Below, piece after piece: positions 9,206-17,531 of a stretch of DNA of 64,000 bases. The DNA is from BOG-908 sp964244615 (GTDB lineage: Bacteria; Pseudomonadota; Alphaproteobacteria; Acetobacterales; Acetobacteraceae). The stretch lies in assembly GCA_964244615.1 (NCBI GenBank), contig CAXTJP010000005.1:1-64000 (forward strand). Direction: 5' to 3'. How positions within the stretch are numbered: the first letter of the stretch is position 1; each line of letters begins with the position of its first letter. The notes beneath the pieces are model-generated. The model did no database searches and was not told the DNA's origin. It worked only from the letters and a program-made list of their open reading frames with translations. The translations under genes and the position numbers were made by a program.

Positions 9206-9643
9206 ATGATCAACGTGTCCGTGTTTCGCCTGAACCTTCTCCGTGCAGGCTACCTCCTGCTCGTCGTCGGCCTCGGGCTGACGATCTGGCCCGAGATACT
9301 CGATCCCGCAACGACATGGAGTTCGTCCCGTGGCATCGTCGTGTGCATGCTGGCCGCGATGTCCGCCCTCGCGGTGCTCGGCCTGCGCTATCCGCTGCGC
9401 ATGCTGCCGCTGCTGTTCTTCGAGCTGGGCTGGAAGACGCTGTGGCTGGTGCGGGTGGCGTGGCCGCTGTGGGCGACGCACCGGCTCGATGCCGCGACGG
9501 CGGAGAACGCCTGGGCCTGCCTGGTCGGCGCCGTGTTCCTGGCGGTGATCCCGTGGCCTTACGTTTTCCGCCTCAATGTGACACAGCCAGCCGACCCGTG
9601 GCGCCGGCCGCGTGCAAGCGCCGTGTCCGTGCGAGCGGTATAG
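9206..9643 (+). CDS. Unknown membrane protein
   Basis: 145-aa protein that I do not recognise. It has about four hydrophobic stretches: LLRAGYLLLVVGLGLTIW near the N-terminus, then around residues 38-60, 62-80 and 105-122, separated by short loops, and a basic C-terminus. The ATG at 9206 has a clear GGAGG site, which is why this start is preferred over an in-frame one inside repeat copy B. It lies just after the repeat and twelve bases before a FAH-family gene, so it could share a transcript with it. Confidence 0.6.
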   Translation: MINVSVFRLNLLRAGYLLLVVGLGLTIWPEILDPATTWSSSRGIVVCMLAAMSALAVLGLRYPLRMLPLLFFELGWKTLWLVRVAWPLWATHRLDAATAENAWACLVGAVFLAVIPWPYVFRLNVTQPADPWRRPRASAVSVRAV

Positions 9644-9655
9644 AAGGACGTCACG

Positions 9656-10429
9656 ATGACACTCTGGGTGCGCTATCAGGGCGGTTTCGGCACGCTGGCG
9701 GACGGCCAGGTGGTGCCGCACGCGGGCGACATGTTCGGCGTGTCGGCACCATCCGGCGCGGCCCTGGCGCTGGATACGCTCGACCTGCTCGCGCCGGTCG
9801 CGCCCGGCAAGTTCATCGCCCTTTGGAACAACTTCCATGCGCTCGCGGCCAAGCTCGGCCAGGCCGCGCCGCAGACGCCGCTGTATCTGCTCAAGGCGTC
9901 CAGCTCCGTCCTCGCACCCGGCGGCATCATCCGCCCGCCGCCATCCTATGCGGGCAAGACGGCCTACGAGGGCGAACTCGGCATCGTCATCGGCCGGCGC
10001 TGCAGCCGGGCCGACGAGGCGGAGGCCGCCGGCGCGATCTTCGGATACACCTGCGTCAACGACGTCACCGCGCTGGACCTGCTGCAGGAAGACCCGTCCT
10101 TCGCGCAATGGACCCGGGCCAAGAGCTGCGACACGTTCGGGCCGGTGGGGCCGGCCATCGCCACCGGGCTCGACCCGCAGACCCTGATTGTCCGCACGCT
10201 GCTGAACGGCCGCGAGCGGCAGAACTACCCCATCTCGGACATGATCCTGCCGCCGGCCAGGATCGTCAGCCTGCTGTCGCGCGAGATGACGCTGATGCCG
10301 GGCGACCTGATCGCCTGCGGAACCTCGCTGGGCGTGCTGCCGCTGCGGCCGGGTGCCGAGGTGAGCGTGGTCATCGACGGCATCGGCACGTTGAGCAATC
10401 GTTTCGAAGCGGCCGAAACCGCAGCCTGA
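9656..10429 (+). CDS. Fumarylacetoacetate hydrolase (FAH) family protein
   Basis: 257-aa member of the FAH superfamily, metal-dependent enzymes that hydrolyse, decarboxylate or isomerise C-C bonds of 2-oxo acids. The metal ligands of the fold can be placed at E105 and E107 (YEGELGIVIG) and D136 (VNDVTALD). The glycine-rich ends GDLIACGTSLGV and GAEVSVVIDGIG are family-typical. The exact substrate cannot be called; the neighbouring acyl-CoA ligase and organic-acid transporter suggest a role in carboxylic acid breakdown. Confidence 0.85.
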   Translation: MTLWVRYQGGFGTLADGQVVPHAGDMFGVSAPSGAALALDTLDLLAPVAPGKFIALWNNFHALAAKLGQAAPQTPLYLLKASSSVLAPGGIIRPPPSYAGKTAYEGELGIVIGRRCSRADEAEAAGAIFGYTCVNDVTALDLLQEDPSFAQWTRAKSCDTFGPVGPAIATGLDPQTLIVRTLLNGRERQNYPISDMILPPARIVSLLSREMTLMPGDLIACGTSLGVLPLRPGAEVSVVIDGIGTLSNRFEAAETAA

Positions 10430-10534
10430 ACGCCGCCCGGGCGCGCTGGACCATTGGCGGTCTGGCCCTGCGGCGCTTCGTCACGTAAACGCAGCAGGCC
10501 GCGCGCGGTGCCGGCATGCTTGGAGCGGGGCGGG

Positions 10535-12064
10535 ATGACGTCTACACTTTCGGGGCTGATCGGCGGCCTGGCCGGCGCGCGCACCATCGGCGCGCCCGGC
10601 CGGCCCTGGCTGGACGGGCCTGGCCTGGCGCGGCTGGCCGCATCGGTTGCCGCCACGCTGGCCGAACGCGGCATCGGCCCGGGCGACCGGGTGGCGATCG
10701 TGCTGCCGAACGGGCCGGAGATGGCCACCGCGTTCCTGACGGTCGCCGCCGCCTGCTGTGCTGCGCCGCTGAACCCTGCCTACAAGGCGGACGAGTTCGA
10801 GTTCTACCTGTCGGACCTCAAGCCCGCAGCCATCATCCTGGCGGCCGGCGGCCCGCAGGCTGCGTCCGAGGTGGCCGGCCGCCTGGGCATCCCGATCCTT
10901 CAGCTCGTGGCGGCCGAGGGTGAGGCCGCCGGGCTGTTCCGGCTGCAGGGTCAGGCCCCGAACGGCGCGGCCAAGCCGGTCCGCGCAGCGACGCCCAACG
11001 ACCCGGCCTTGGTGCTGCACACCTCGGGCACCACGGCGCGGCCGAAGATCGTCCCGCTGACCAACGGGAACATCGTCGCCTCCGCCCGTCACATCGCGCA
11101 GTCGCTGGATCTCAGCCCGGCCGATACCTGCCTCAACATCATGCCGCTGTTCCACATCCACGGGCTGATCGCGGCGGTGAGCGCCTCGCTCTCGGCCGGT
11201 GCCGCGGTGTGCTGCACGCCGGGGTTCAACGCGTTCAAGTTCGCCGAGCTGCTCGATCAGATCCGCCCGACCTGGTATACGGCGGTGCCGACGATGCACC
11301 AGGCCATCCTGATGCGCATGCGCGCCCATGCCGACAAGGCGCGTGCGGCCAATCTGCGCTTCATACGCTCGTCCTCCGCCTCGCTGCCCCCACAGGTGAT
11401 GGCCGAACTGGAGGACGTGTTCGCCGCCCCGGTGATCGAAGCCTATGGCATGACCGAGGCCGCCCACCAGATGGCCGCCAACCCGCTGCCGCCGCGCCCG
11501 CGCAAGCCGGGCGCCGTCGGCATCGCCGCCGGACCCGAGATCGCCATCATGGACGACGACAACACCATCCTGCCGCAGGGCGCGGTGGGCGAGGTGGTGA
11601 TACGCGGCCCGAACGTGACGCTGGGCTACGACAGCAACCCTGCCGCTAACGCGAAGGCGTTCACCGATGGCTGGTTCCGCACCGGCGACCAGGGCAGGCT
11701 GGACGAGGAGGGCTACCTGTTCCTGACCGGGCGGCTGAAGGAACAGATCAACCGCGGCGGCGAGAAGATCAGCCCGCTGGAGATCGACGTGGTGCTGCTG
11801 GACCACCCCGCCATCGCCCAGGCCTGCACCTTCGGCATCCCGCACGACAAGCTGGGCGAGGAGGTGGGCGCCGTCGTGGTGCTGCGCCCCGAGACGGCCG
11901 CCACCGAGGCGGAGATACGCGACTTCGCCTCGCAGCGCCTGGCCGCCTTCAAGGTGCCGCGCCGCGTGCTGGTGATGGACGACATCCCGAAGGGCGCCAC
12001 CGGCAAGGTCCAGCGCATCGGGCTGGCTGCCAAGCTCGGCCTGACCACGCCAGAAACCGTCTGA
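10535..12064 (+). CDS. AMP-forming acyl-CoA ligase, oxalate-CoA ligase-like
   Basis: 509-aa adenylate-forming enzyme that activates a carboxylic acid with ATP and CoA. The P-loop HTSGTTARPKIVPLTN, the A5 motif YGMTEAAHQM, the A7 aspartate in TGDQGRLDEEGYLFLTGRLKEQINRGGEKISP and the final lysine of KGATGKVQ are all present. FHIHGL and the compact length resemble oxalate-CoA ligases (AAE3 type). The gene lies two genes upstream of an oxalate/formate-type MFS, which supports an oxalate or small-dicarboxylate substrate; this is inference. The ATG at 10535 has GGAGCGGGGCGGG ahead of it. Confidence 0.85.
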   Translation: MTSTLSGLIGGLAGARTIGAPGRPWLDGPGLARLAASVAATLAERGIGPGDRVAIVLPNGPEMATAFLTVAAACCAAPLNPAYKADEFEFYLSDLKPAAIILAAGGPQAASEVAGRLGIPILQLVAAEGEAAGLFRLQGQAPNGAAKPVRAATPNDPALVLHTSGTTARPKIVPLTNGNIVASARHIAQSLDLSPADTCLNIMPLFHIHGLIAAVSASLSAGAAVCCTPGFNAFKFAELLDQIRPTWYTAVPTMHQAILMRMRAHADKARAANLRFIRSSSASLPPQVMAELEDVFAAPVIEAYGMTEAAHQMAANPLPPRPRKPGAVGIAAGPEIAIMDDDNTILPQGAVGEVVIRGPNVTLGYDSNPAANAKAFTDGWFRTGDQGRLDEEGYLFLTGRLKEQINRGGEKISPLEIDVVLLDHPAIAQACTFGIPHDKLGEEVGAVVVLRPETAATEAEIRDFASQRLAAFKVPRRVLVMDDIPKGATGKVQRIGLAAKLGLTTPETV

Positions 12065-13041
12065 TGCCGAGCATCTGCGTGTTCGGCGCCGGCGCCATCG
12101 GCGGGTTGCTGGCAGCCCGGCTGGAGGCGGCCGGCACCCCGGTGTCGATCGTTGCGCGCGGCGCGCATCTCGCGGCGGTGCAGCGGGACGGGCTGGTGCT
12201 GCTCTCCGGCGGCGAGCGCATCGTGACGCGCCCGAACGCGGTGCCGCATGGCGATGCGATCGGCCCACAGGACTACCTGATCCTGACGCTCAAGGCGCAT
12301 TCGCTGGCGCCGGCGCTGCCGCAGCTGGCGCCGCTGGTGGGGCCGCACACCACGATCGTGGCGGCGGTCAATGGGGTGCCGTGGTGGTACACCTTCGGCC
12401 TGCCGGAACCGTTCGGCGGCCGGCGGGTAACTTCGGTCGATCCCGACGGCGCGCTCTGGGCCGCGCTGCCGCCGGCGCAGTGCCTCGGCTCCATCATTTA
12501 TCCCGCCGCGACCATCGCGCAGCCCGGCGTGATCGACCACAGCTACGGCGACCGCTTCAGCCTGGGCGAGCCGGACGGCAGCCGCTCGCCGCGCGCCCAT
12601 GCCCTCTCCGCGCTGCTGATCGCGGCCGGCCTGAAGGCGCCGGTCCGGCCACGCATACGCGACGAGCTGTGGGTCAAGCTCTGGGGCAACATGGCCTTCA
12701 ACCCGATCAGCGCGCTGACCACCGCCACGCTCGACGTGATCACCGGCGAGCCGGACAGCCGGGCGGTGGCGCGGACGATGATGCTGGAAGGGCAGGTGGT
12801 CGCCGAAGCGCTCGGTATCCGGTTCGCGCTGGACGTGGAAAAGCGGATCGACGGCGCGGCGGAAGTGGGCCGGCACAAGACGTCCATGCTGCAGGACCTG
12901 GAGATGGGCCGGCCGCTGGAGATCGAGGCGATCCTAGGGGCGGTCGTCGAGCTGGCCGGCTGGGTGGATGCCGAGGTGCCGATCAGCCGCGCCGTGCTGG
13001 CGCTGGTGCGGCAGCGTGCCGCCATGCGAGGAGAGGGCTAG
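12064..13041 (+). CDS. Ketopantoate reductase (ApbA/PanE) family protein
   Basis: 325-aa NADPH-dependent reductase of the 2-dehydropantoate 2-reductase family. It opens with the nucleotide-binding VFGAGAIGGLLAARLEAAG. The C-terminal helical domain holds ELWVKLWGNMAFNPISALT, where K and N of the family active site lie. The start overlaps the ligase stop by one base (TGATG), and the MFS gene begins six bases downstream. In this setting it may act on a 2-oxo acid other than ketopantoate, so no gene symbol is given. Confidence 0.85.
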   Translation: MPSICVFGAGAIGGLLAARLEAAGTPVSIVARGAHLAAVQRDGLVLLSGGERIVTRPNAVPHGDAIGPQDYLILTLKAHSLAPALPQLAPLVGPHTTIVAAVNGVPWWYTFGLPEPFGGRRVTSVDPDGALWAALPPAQCLGSIIYPAATIAQPGVIDHSYGDRFSLGEPDGSRSPRAHALSALLIAAGLKAPVRPRIRDELWVKLWGNMAFNPISALTTATLDVITGEPDSRAVARTMMLEGQVVAEALGIRFALDVEKRIDGAAEVGRHKTSMLQDLEMGRPLEIEAILGAVVELAGWVDAEVPISRAVLALVRQRAAMRGEG

Positions 13042-13047
13042 AGGATC

Positions 13048-14394
13048 ATGTCGGCACTGAAATCCCGCTGGAGCCAGCTGGTCATCGGCATCGTCTGCAT
13101 GGTGATGATCGCCAACCTGCAGTACGGCTGGACGCTGTTCGTGCTGCCGATCGGTCATGCCCATGGCTGGAGCCGCGCGGCCATCCAGGTGGCGTTCACC
13201 GTGTTCGTCCTGTGCGAAACATGGCTGCTGCCGATCGAAGGCTACGTCATCGACCGGATCGGTCCGAGACTGACCGTCTGCGCCGGCGGCGTGCTGATCG
13301 GCGCGTCCTGGGTGCTGGACAGCTTCGCCGAGTCGCTGACCGTGCTCTACGTCGCCTCGGCCATCGGCGGCATCGGCTCGGGCTTCATCTACGGCGCCAC
13401 CGTCGGCAACGCCATCAAGTGGTTCCCCGACCGGCGCGGGCTGGCGGCCGGCCTCACCGCCGCCGGTTTCGGCGCGGGCTCCGCCATCACGCTGGTGCCG
13501 ATCTCCAACATGATCGCGCGCAGCGGCTACCAGCACACCTTCCTGTTTTTCGGCCTGTTGCAGGGCATCGTCGTGGTGCTGGCGGCGCAGCTGCTGCAGC
13601 CGCCGCCGGGCTCCGTCACGTCGCGGGATGCGCCGCGCACGCCGAGCGGGATGACGGCGCTCCGCCCGTCGCGCCTGCACGACATCACCCGCAACTACAC
13701 GCCCGGCGAAGTGGCGCGCGAGCCGGTGTTCTGGCTGATGTATCTTCTGTTTTTCCTGGTGGCCGCGGGTGGATTGATGGCAACGGCACAGCTTGCCGTG
13801 ATCGCGACCGATTACGGCGTTGCGAAAACGCCGGTCACCCTGCTGTTCCTGACAATGCCCGCGCTGACCTTCGCCTTGGCTCTCGATCGCGTTTTGAACG
13901 GGTTGACGCGCCCGTTCTTCGGTTGGGTCTCGGACCAGATCGGCCGTGAGAACACGATGTTCATCGCCTTTCTGCTCGAAGGATTGGGCATCCTCCTGCT
14001 CGTCCGGCAGGCCGCGAACCCCTTGGCCTTCGTCGTCCTGACCGGTGTCGTGTTCTTCGCCTGGGGCGAGATATACTCGCTGTTCCCCGCCACCTGCGGC
14101 GACACGTTCGGCCGCAAGTTCGCCGCCACGAATTACGGGCTGCTCTACACCGCGAAGGGGACCGCAACGTTGCTGGTGCCGTTCACCAGCCTGCTGCGCG
14201 AGGCGACCGGCACCTGGCTGGCGGTGCTCTACGCCGCGGCGGGCGCGAACCTGCTGGCGGCCGTGCTCGCCCTGTTCGTGCTGAAGCCGATGCGTCGCGG
14301 GTTCATCGGCCGTTCGATGACCGCGCGCGCCGAGGAGAAGATCGCTGCGGCCAGAGCCGCCATGCCAGAGGGCACGGCCGGCTTCCTGAGGTAG
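13048..14394 (+). CDS. MFS transporter, oxalate/formate antiporter type
   Basis: 448-aa inner-membrane carrier with twelve predicted helices and a hydrophilic middle loop near residues 190-225. The N-terminal half (LQYGWTLFVLPIGHAHGWSR, GYVIDRIGPR, GGIGSGFIYG) resembles the OxlT family, which exchanges oxalate for formate or other monocarboxylates. It follows an oxalate-CoA ligase-like gene and a reductase in the same direction. I see no oxalyl-CoA decarboxylase or formyl-CoA transferase here, so oxalate use is not proven. The stop codon is two bases before hflX. Confidence 0.82.
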   Translation: MSALKSRWSQLVIGIVCMVMIANLQYGWTLFVLPIGHAHGWSRAAIQVAFTVFVLCETWLLPIEGYVIDRIGPRLTVCAGGVLIGASWVLDSFAESLTVLYVASAIGGIGSGFIYGATVGNAIKWFPDRRGLAAGLTAAGFGAGSAITLVPISNMIARSGYQHTFLFFGLLQGIVVVLAAQLLQPPPGSVTSRDAPRTPSGMTALRPSRLHDITRNYTPGEVAREPVFWLMYLLFFLVAAGGLMATAQLAVIATDYGVAKTPVTLLFLTMPALTFALALDRVLNGLTRPFFGWVSDQIGRENTMFIAFLLEGLGILLLVRQAANPLAFVVLTGVVFFAWGEIYSLFPATCGDTFGRKFAATNYGLLYTAKGTATLLVPFTSLLREATGTWLAVLYAAAGANLLAAVLALFVLKPMRRGFIGRSMTARAEEKIAAARAAMPEGTAGFLR

Positions 14395-14396
14395 CG

Positions 14397-15743
14397 ATGG
14401 AGACCAAGCCCCCGGTCCCGCTCGCCGTCCTGGTCGGCATCCAGACACCAGCGGTCGACGACGTGGCGCACGAGGCCAGCCTCGAGGAACTGGGGCGCCT
14501 GGTGAAGACGCTGGGCTACGAGGTGGCCGGCACGGTGTCGCAGAAGCGCGAGGGCACCGGCGCGGGGTTGCTGCTGGGCAGCGGCAAGCTGGCCGAGCTG
14601 GCGGCGCTGACCGGCGGCACCGGCATCGTCGGCTCGATGGCGCCGCCGCCCAAATCCAAGGCCCGCGAGCGGTTCGAAGGGGCGGCTTCCGCCGCGGCCA
14701 CGGACGAACCTGGCGAGCCCGTCAGAAAGCCGGAATTCGTCATCGTCGACCACGAGCTCTCGCCCAGCCAGCTTCGCAACCTGGAGCGTGCCACCGGCGC
14801 CCAGGTGCTGGACCGCACCGGCGTCATCGTCGAGATTTTCCACCGCCACGCCAACACGCGGGAAGCCAAGCTTCAGGTGGAGATGGCGCGCCTGCGATAC
14901 GTGGCGCCGCGCCTGCGTGAATCCTCGTCCGGCGGCGGCCGGCAGCAGGGGCCGGGCGCCGGCGAAAGCACGCTCGACCTCGATCGTCGCAAGATACGCG
15001 ACCGGCTTTCCGAACTGAAGGAGCAGCTGGACGCCGTGCAGCGCGACGGCGACCAGCGCCGCTCCGCCCGGCGCGACCAGCTGCGCGTGGCGCTGGTCGG
15101 CTACACCAACGCGGGCAAGTCGTCGCTGATGCGCGCGTTGACCGGCAGCCAGGTGCTGGTGGAAGACAAGCTGTTCGCCACGCTGGACACCACCGTGCGC
15201 GCCCTGCAGCCGGAAACCCGGCCGCGCGTGCTCGTCTCGGACACGGTCGGCTTCATCAAGCAGCTGCCGCACGACCTCGTCGCGTCGTTCCGTTCCACCC
15301 TGGCCGAGGCGCTGGAAGCCTCGTTGCTACTGTTCGTGGTGGACGCATCGGACCCGACCCACGAGGCGCAGCTGGAGGTCAGCCGCTCGGTGCTGCGGGA
15401 GATCGGGGCGGATGCCGTCCCGTCCCGCCTGGTGCTCAACAAGATGGACCGGGTGGACGAAGCCGGGCGCGCCGCCCTGCTGCTGAAACATCCCGACGCG
15501 ATCATGCTCTCCGCCCACACGCCCGGGGACGTGGCCGCCTTGCGCGACACCATCGTCGGGTTCTTCGAGGCGGCGATGGTGGACGACGTGCTGGTGCTGC
15601 CCTACGCGAAACAGGGGCTGATCGGCGAGGTCTACGAGAACGCCCGCGTGCTGTCCGAAGCATACGACGAGACCGGGCGGGTGCTGACGGTGCGCGGCCT
15701 ACCGGGTGCCATCGGCCGGCTGCGGCGGAGTTTGGCGCAGTAA
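14397..15743 (+). CDS. hflX: Ribosome-associated GTPase HflX
   Basis: 448-aa GTPase that binds the 50S subunit and splits stalled or idle ribosomes. The N-terminal HflX domain includes GAGLLLGSGKLAEL, and the Gly-rich linker has SSGGGRQQGPGAGES. The G domain has G1 GYTNAGKSS (about residues 236-244), G3 DTVGFIKQLPHDLVASF and G4 NKMD. A C-terminal domain follows. It is not next to hfq, unlike many proteobacteria, but trails a transporter gene by two bases. Its TAA abuts repeat copy C, which is interrupted by the transposon. Confidence 0.95.
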   Translation: METKPPVPLAVLVGIQTPAVDDVAHEASLEELGRLVKTLGYEVAGTVSQKREGTGAGLLLGSGKLAELAALTGGTGIVGSMAPPPKSKARERFEGAASAAATDEPGEPVRKPEFVIVDHELSPSQLRNLERATGAQVLDRTGVIVEIFHRHANTREAKLQVEMARLRYVAPRLRESSSGGGRQQGPGAGESTLDLDRRKIRDRLSELKEQLDAVQRDGDQRRSARRDQLRVALVGYTNAGKSSLMRALTGSQVLVEDKLFATLDTTVRALQPETRPRVLVSDTVGFIKQLPHDLVASFRSTLAEALEASLLLFVVDASDPTHEAQLEVSRSVLREIGADAVPSRLVLNKMDRVDEAGRAALLLKHPDAIMLSAHTPGDVAALRDTIVGFFEAAMVDDVLVLPYAKQGLIGEVYENARVLSEAYDETGRVLTVRGLPGAIGRLRRSLAQ

Positions 15744-15832
15744 GCGTTCTTTTTGAGAAAAAGAACCAAAGAACTTTCGCCTATTGATCGGATGTTTGCA
15801 GCAACGTCCGCAACAGCACGGCCAAAAGTTTC
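15742..15832 (-). repeat. Dispersed repeat copy C, left part (split by transposon)
   Basis: Lies in the opposite orientation to copies A and B and starts at the hflX stop codon. It contains the GGTTCTT-type palindrome (GTTCTTTTTGAGAAAAAGAAC) and the core, read as CAACAGCACGGCCAAAAGTTTC. The last eight bases, AAAGTTTC at 15825-15832, are the target duplication of the transposon. The remainder of the repeat continues at 20184. Confidence 0.82.
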
Positions 15833-15855
15833 GGTGGTGTCTCAGTTTGAATTGG
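15833..15855 (+). repeat. Left terminal inverted repeat of the IS1-family transposon
   Basis: Begins GGTGGTGTCTCAGTTTGA. The reverse complement of the right end begins GGTAGTGTCTCAGTTTGA. Immediately outside is the AAAGTTTC target duplication. Confidence 0.88.
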
Positions 15856-15920
15856 CCGCTGATCCGATGGCCAAGCCCGCTCCGTTTCATGTATGCTTAG
15901 CGCAAAGCATGGAGAGGCTG

Positions 15921-16205
15921 ATGAGAATCCAGCGGGACGGCAAGGGGCAACCTTTTATCGAATGGCAGCAGATGCCAGGGGTGTTCAAGCGGGCTTGGGT
16001 TCAGCGAAAGGATGCTGAAGATAAGGACTGGGCTAAGACAGGTCGTTATCTGAACGTCGTCCGCTGCAACGCTTCAGGTAACCCAGGCGGCAATGCCACC
16101 GACTTTCCAATCTTCCATAGCCCTCTATCTGATGAACAGCTTTTGCGCGCTTTCGTCCAATCAGTCTGTGCGATGACTGGCTGCTCGCTCCCAGACGAAG
16201 TCTGA
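15921..16205 (+). CDS. Passenger gene: unknown 94-aa protein
   Basis: I do not recognise this small soluble protein (94 aa). Visible features are a tryptophan-rich middle (EWQQ, RAWVQRKDAEDKDWAK), a segment RYLNVVRCNASGNPGGNATDFPIF and two cysteines near the end. The ATG at 15921 has GGAGAGG at ideal spacing. Longer in-frame starts would run into the terminal repeat of the transposon, so they are unlikely. It overlaps the next gene by one base (TGATG), so the pair is translationally coupled. It is the first gene inside the left end of the transposon. Confidence 0.6.
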   Translation: MRIQRDGKGQPFIEWQQMPGVFKRAWVQRKDAEDKDWAKTGRYLNVVRCNASGNPGGNATDFPIFHSPLSDEQLLRAFVQSVCAMTGCSLPDEV

Positions 16206-16435
16206 TGCCTAAAGGCCCCCGTGGCGAATCCCGCCCCGCCGACGTAATCGGCAACGCCGTCCGTGTTGCCCGTATCGCCACGGGTGAAGAGGAAGAAACG
16301 CCCCCGCCAGTCAGCCCTGGGGCTGCGCTGGGCAAGCTGGGCGGCCAGGCTCGGGCGCGGAACATGACGCCCGAGCAGCGAGCGGAGCAGGCTAAGAAGG
16401 CGGCTGCTAAGAGGTGGGGGACCGACAACAAGTAG
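16205..16435 (+). CDS. Passenger gene: 76-aa basic protein of unknown function
   Basis: Small basic protein beginning MPKGPRGESRPADVIGNAV and ending in a lysine/alanine-rich tail (QAKKAAAKRWG). The GGQARARNMTPEQRAEQAKK segment is like short proteins found widely in alphaproteobacteria, sometimes labelled RNA-binding without experimental support. The tail could bind nucleic acid. Coupled to the preceding 94-aa gene by a one-base overlap. It ends ten bases before the convergent ImmA/IrrE gene. Confidence 0.65.
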   Translation: MPKGPRGESRPADVIGNAVRVARIATGEEEETPPPVSPGAALGKLGGQARARNMTPEQRAEQAKKAAAKRWGTDNK

Positions 16436-16445
16436 TTCTTTTCGT

Positions 16446-17531
16446 TTACCGGACGATCCGCAGTTTTAAACCTGCAACAGGCTCTTGCCCTTGTTGAGGA
16501 TAGAAGTTTGCGAATGTCTCCTCTTTTATGTGAAAGTATTTTGCGAGCTGAGTTGAGGTGTAGCCCAAGGTTGAAAGATGCAGGTTGACCATTCGGTTTA
16601 GTACTCCTGGTTGTTCCACTGCAAAGTCCAGCTCAGGAGGTTCCCGAAGCTTCATCCTAGTGGTGGCAAACTGACGCCAAAGCCACCCAGCTTCTGACTT
16701 TTCAATGAGGCCAAGGCTTTGCGCGCGATAGAGTAAACCCTGCATGGAAACTCGCCACTCTGGCTTAAGTGCCGCAAGTCTTCGCAAATCTATTCTACCC
16801 GACAAAGCGCTACGCACATCTGATGCAGGCATGAGTAAAGCGCTGGCAAAGTTATTTGCCTCCTTTTCCATGTCAGGGCTAGGAAATCTGTGCATAATGA
16901 TGTGGCCTAGCTCGTGGGCTAGAGTAAACCTCATCCTATCGGATGGCTGACTTTTGTTCAGGACAATAATAGGAGGTAACCCGGCGAGCGATATCGTAAC
17001 CCCACTCACGGCGCTTTCGTCTAAGAAAGAATGTATGACGATTGCTCCAGCAGCCTCGACAGCAGCTGTTAGATTCTGGATCGGACCCCTAGGAAGAAGC
17101 CAATGCGAGCGCACAAGTGCTGCAATACGTTCTATGTCTCCTTCAAATTCTTCCACATCCAGCCTAGGGATATTCGCTTTTGGCTGGTGGTCAACTGCTT
17201 CGAGCAGTCGCCGCACGTGCATAATGCGCAAGTTAAGTTCAGCGACTATTCCATCTAGTTCTTTAGACGTAACATCGTGCTTCTTGCGCCACATTGGATG
17301 AACGCTTACAGGCGCACCTATTGTTGGATCAGGCTGATAAAAGAATGATTCTGGAAAACCATAAACTTCAGCGGCTCGTTGGACGAATTGTAACTTTGGA
17401 ATAGTCGCGCCCGTCTCAAAGCGAGACAAACTTACCTGCGGTATGCCAAGCCGTTCCGAGGCTTCGCCTTGCGCGAATCGATTGCGCTGCCGCGCGACGC
17501 GCAGCAGGCCGTTGTTGAATGTTGGTTCCAT
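16446..17531 (-). CDS. Passenger gene: Xre HTH - ImmA/IrrE metallopeptidase
   Basis: 361-aa two-domain protein. Residues 8-62 form an Xre-type helix-turn-helix (GEASERLGIPQVSLSRFETG). Residues about 150-250 form an ImmA/IrrE zinc peptidase with HELGH at 206-210 and a likely third ligand E224 (MEKEANNFASALLMP). Proteins of this architecture act as antitoxins, as repressor-cleaving proteases (ImmA of ICEBs1) or as stress regulators. The start codon overlaps the stop of the 208-aa gene by one base (TAATG). The active site looks intact. A role as regulator or antitoxin of the upstream partner is the simplest reading. Confidence 0.88.
   Translation of the reverse strand: MEPTFNNGLLRVARQRNRFAQGEASERLGIPQVSLSRFETGATIPKLQFVQRAAEVYGFPESFFYQPDPTIGAPVSVHPMWRKKHDVTSKELDGIVAELNLRIMHVRRLLEAVDHQPKANIPRLDVEEFEGDIERIAALVRSHWLLPRGPIQNLTAAVEAAGAIVIHSFLDESAVSGVTISLAGLPPIIVLNKSQPSDRMRFTLAHELGHIIMHRFPSPDMEKEANNFASALLMPASDVRSALSGRIDLRRLAALKPEWRVSMQGLLYRAQSLGLIEKSEAGWLWRQFATTRMKLREPPELDFAVEQPGVLNRMVNLHLSTLGYTSTQLAKYFHIKEETFANFYPQQGQEPVAGLKLRIVR

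Noticed and set aside
15753..15920. N-terminal extension of the 94-aa passenger protein back to 15753
   Set aside because: It would run through repeat copy C and the left terminal repeat of the transposon; the ATG at 15921 has a much better ribosome site.
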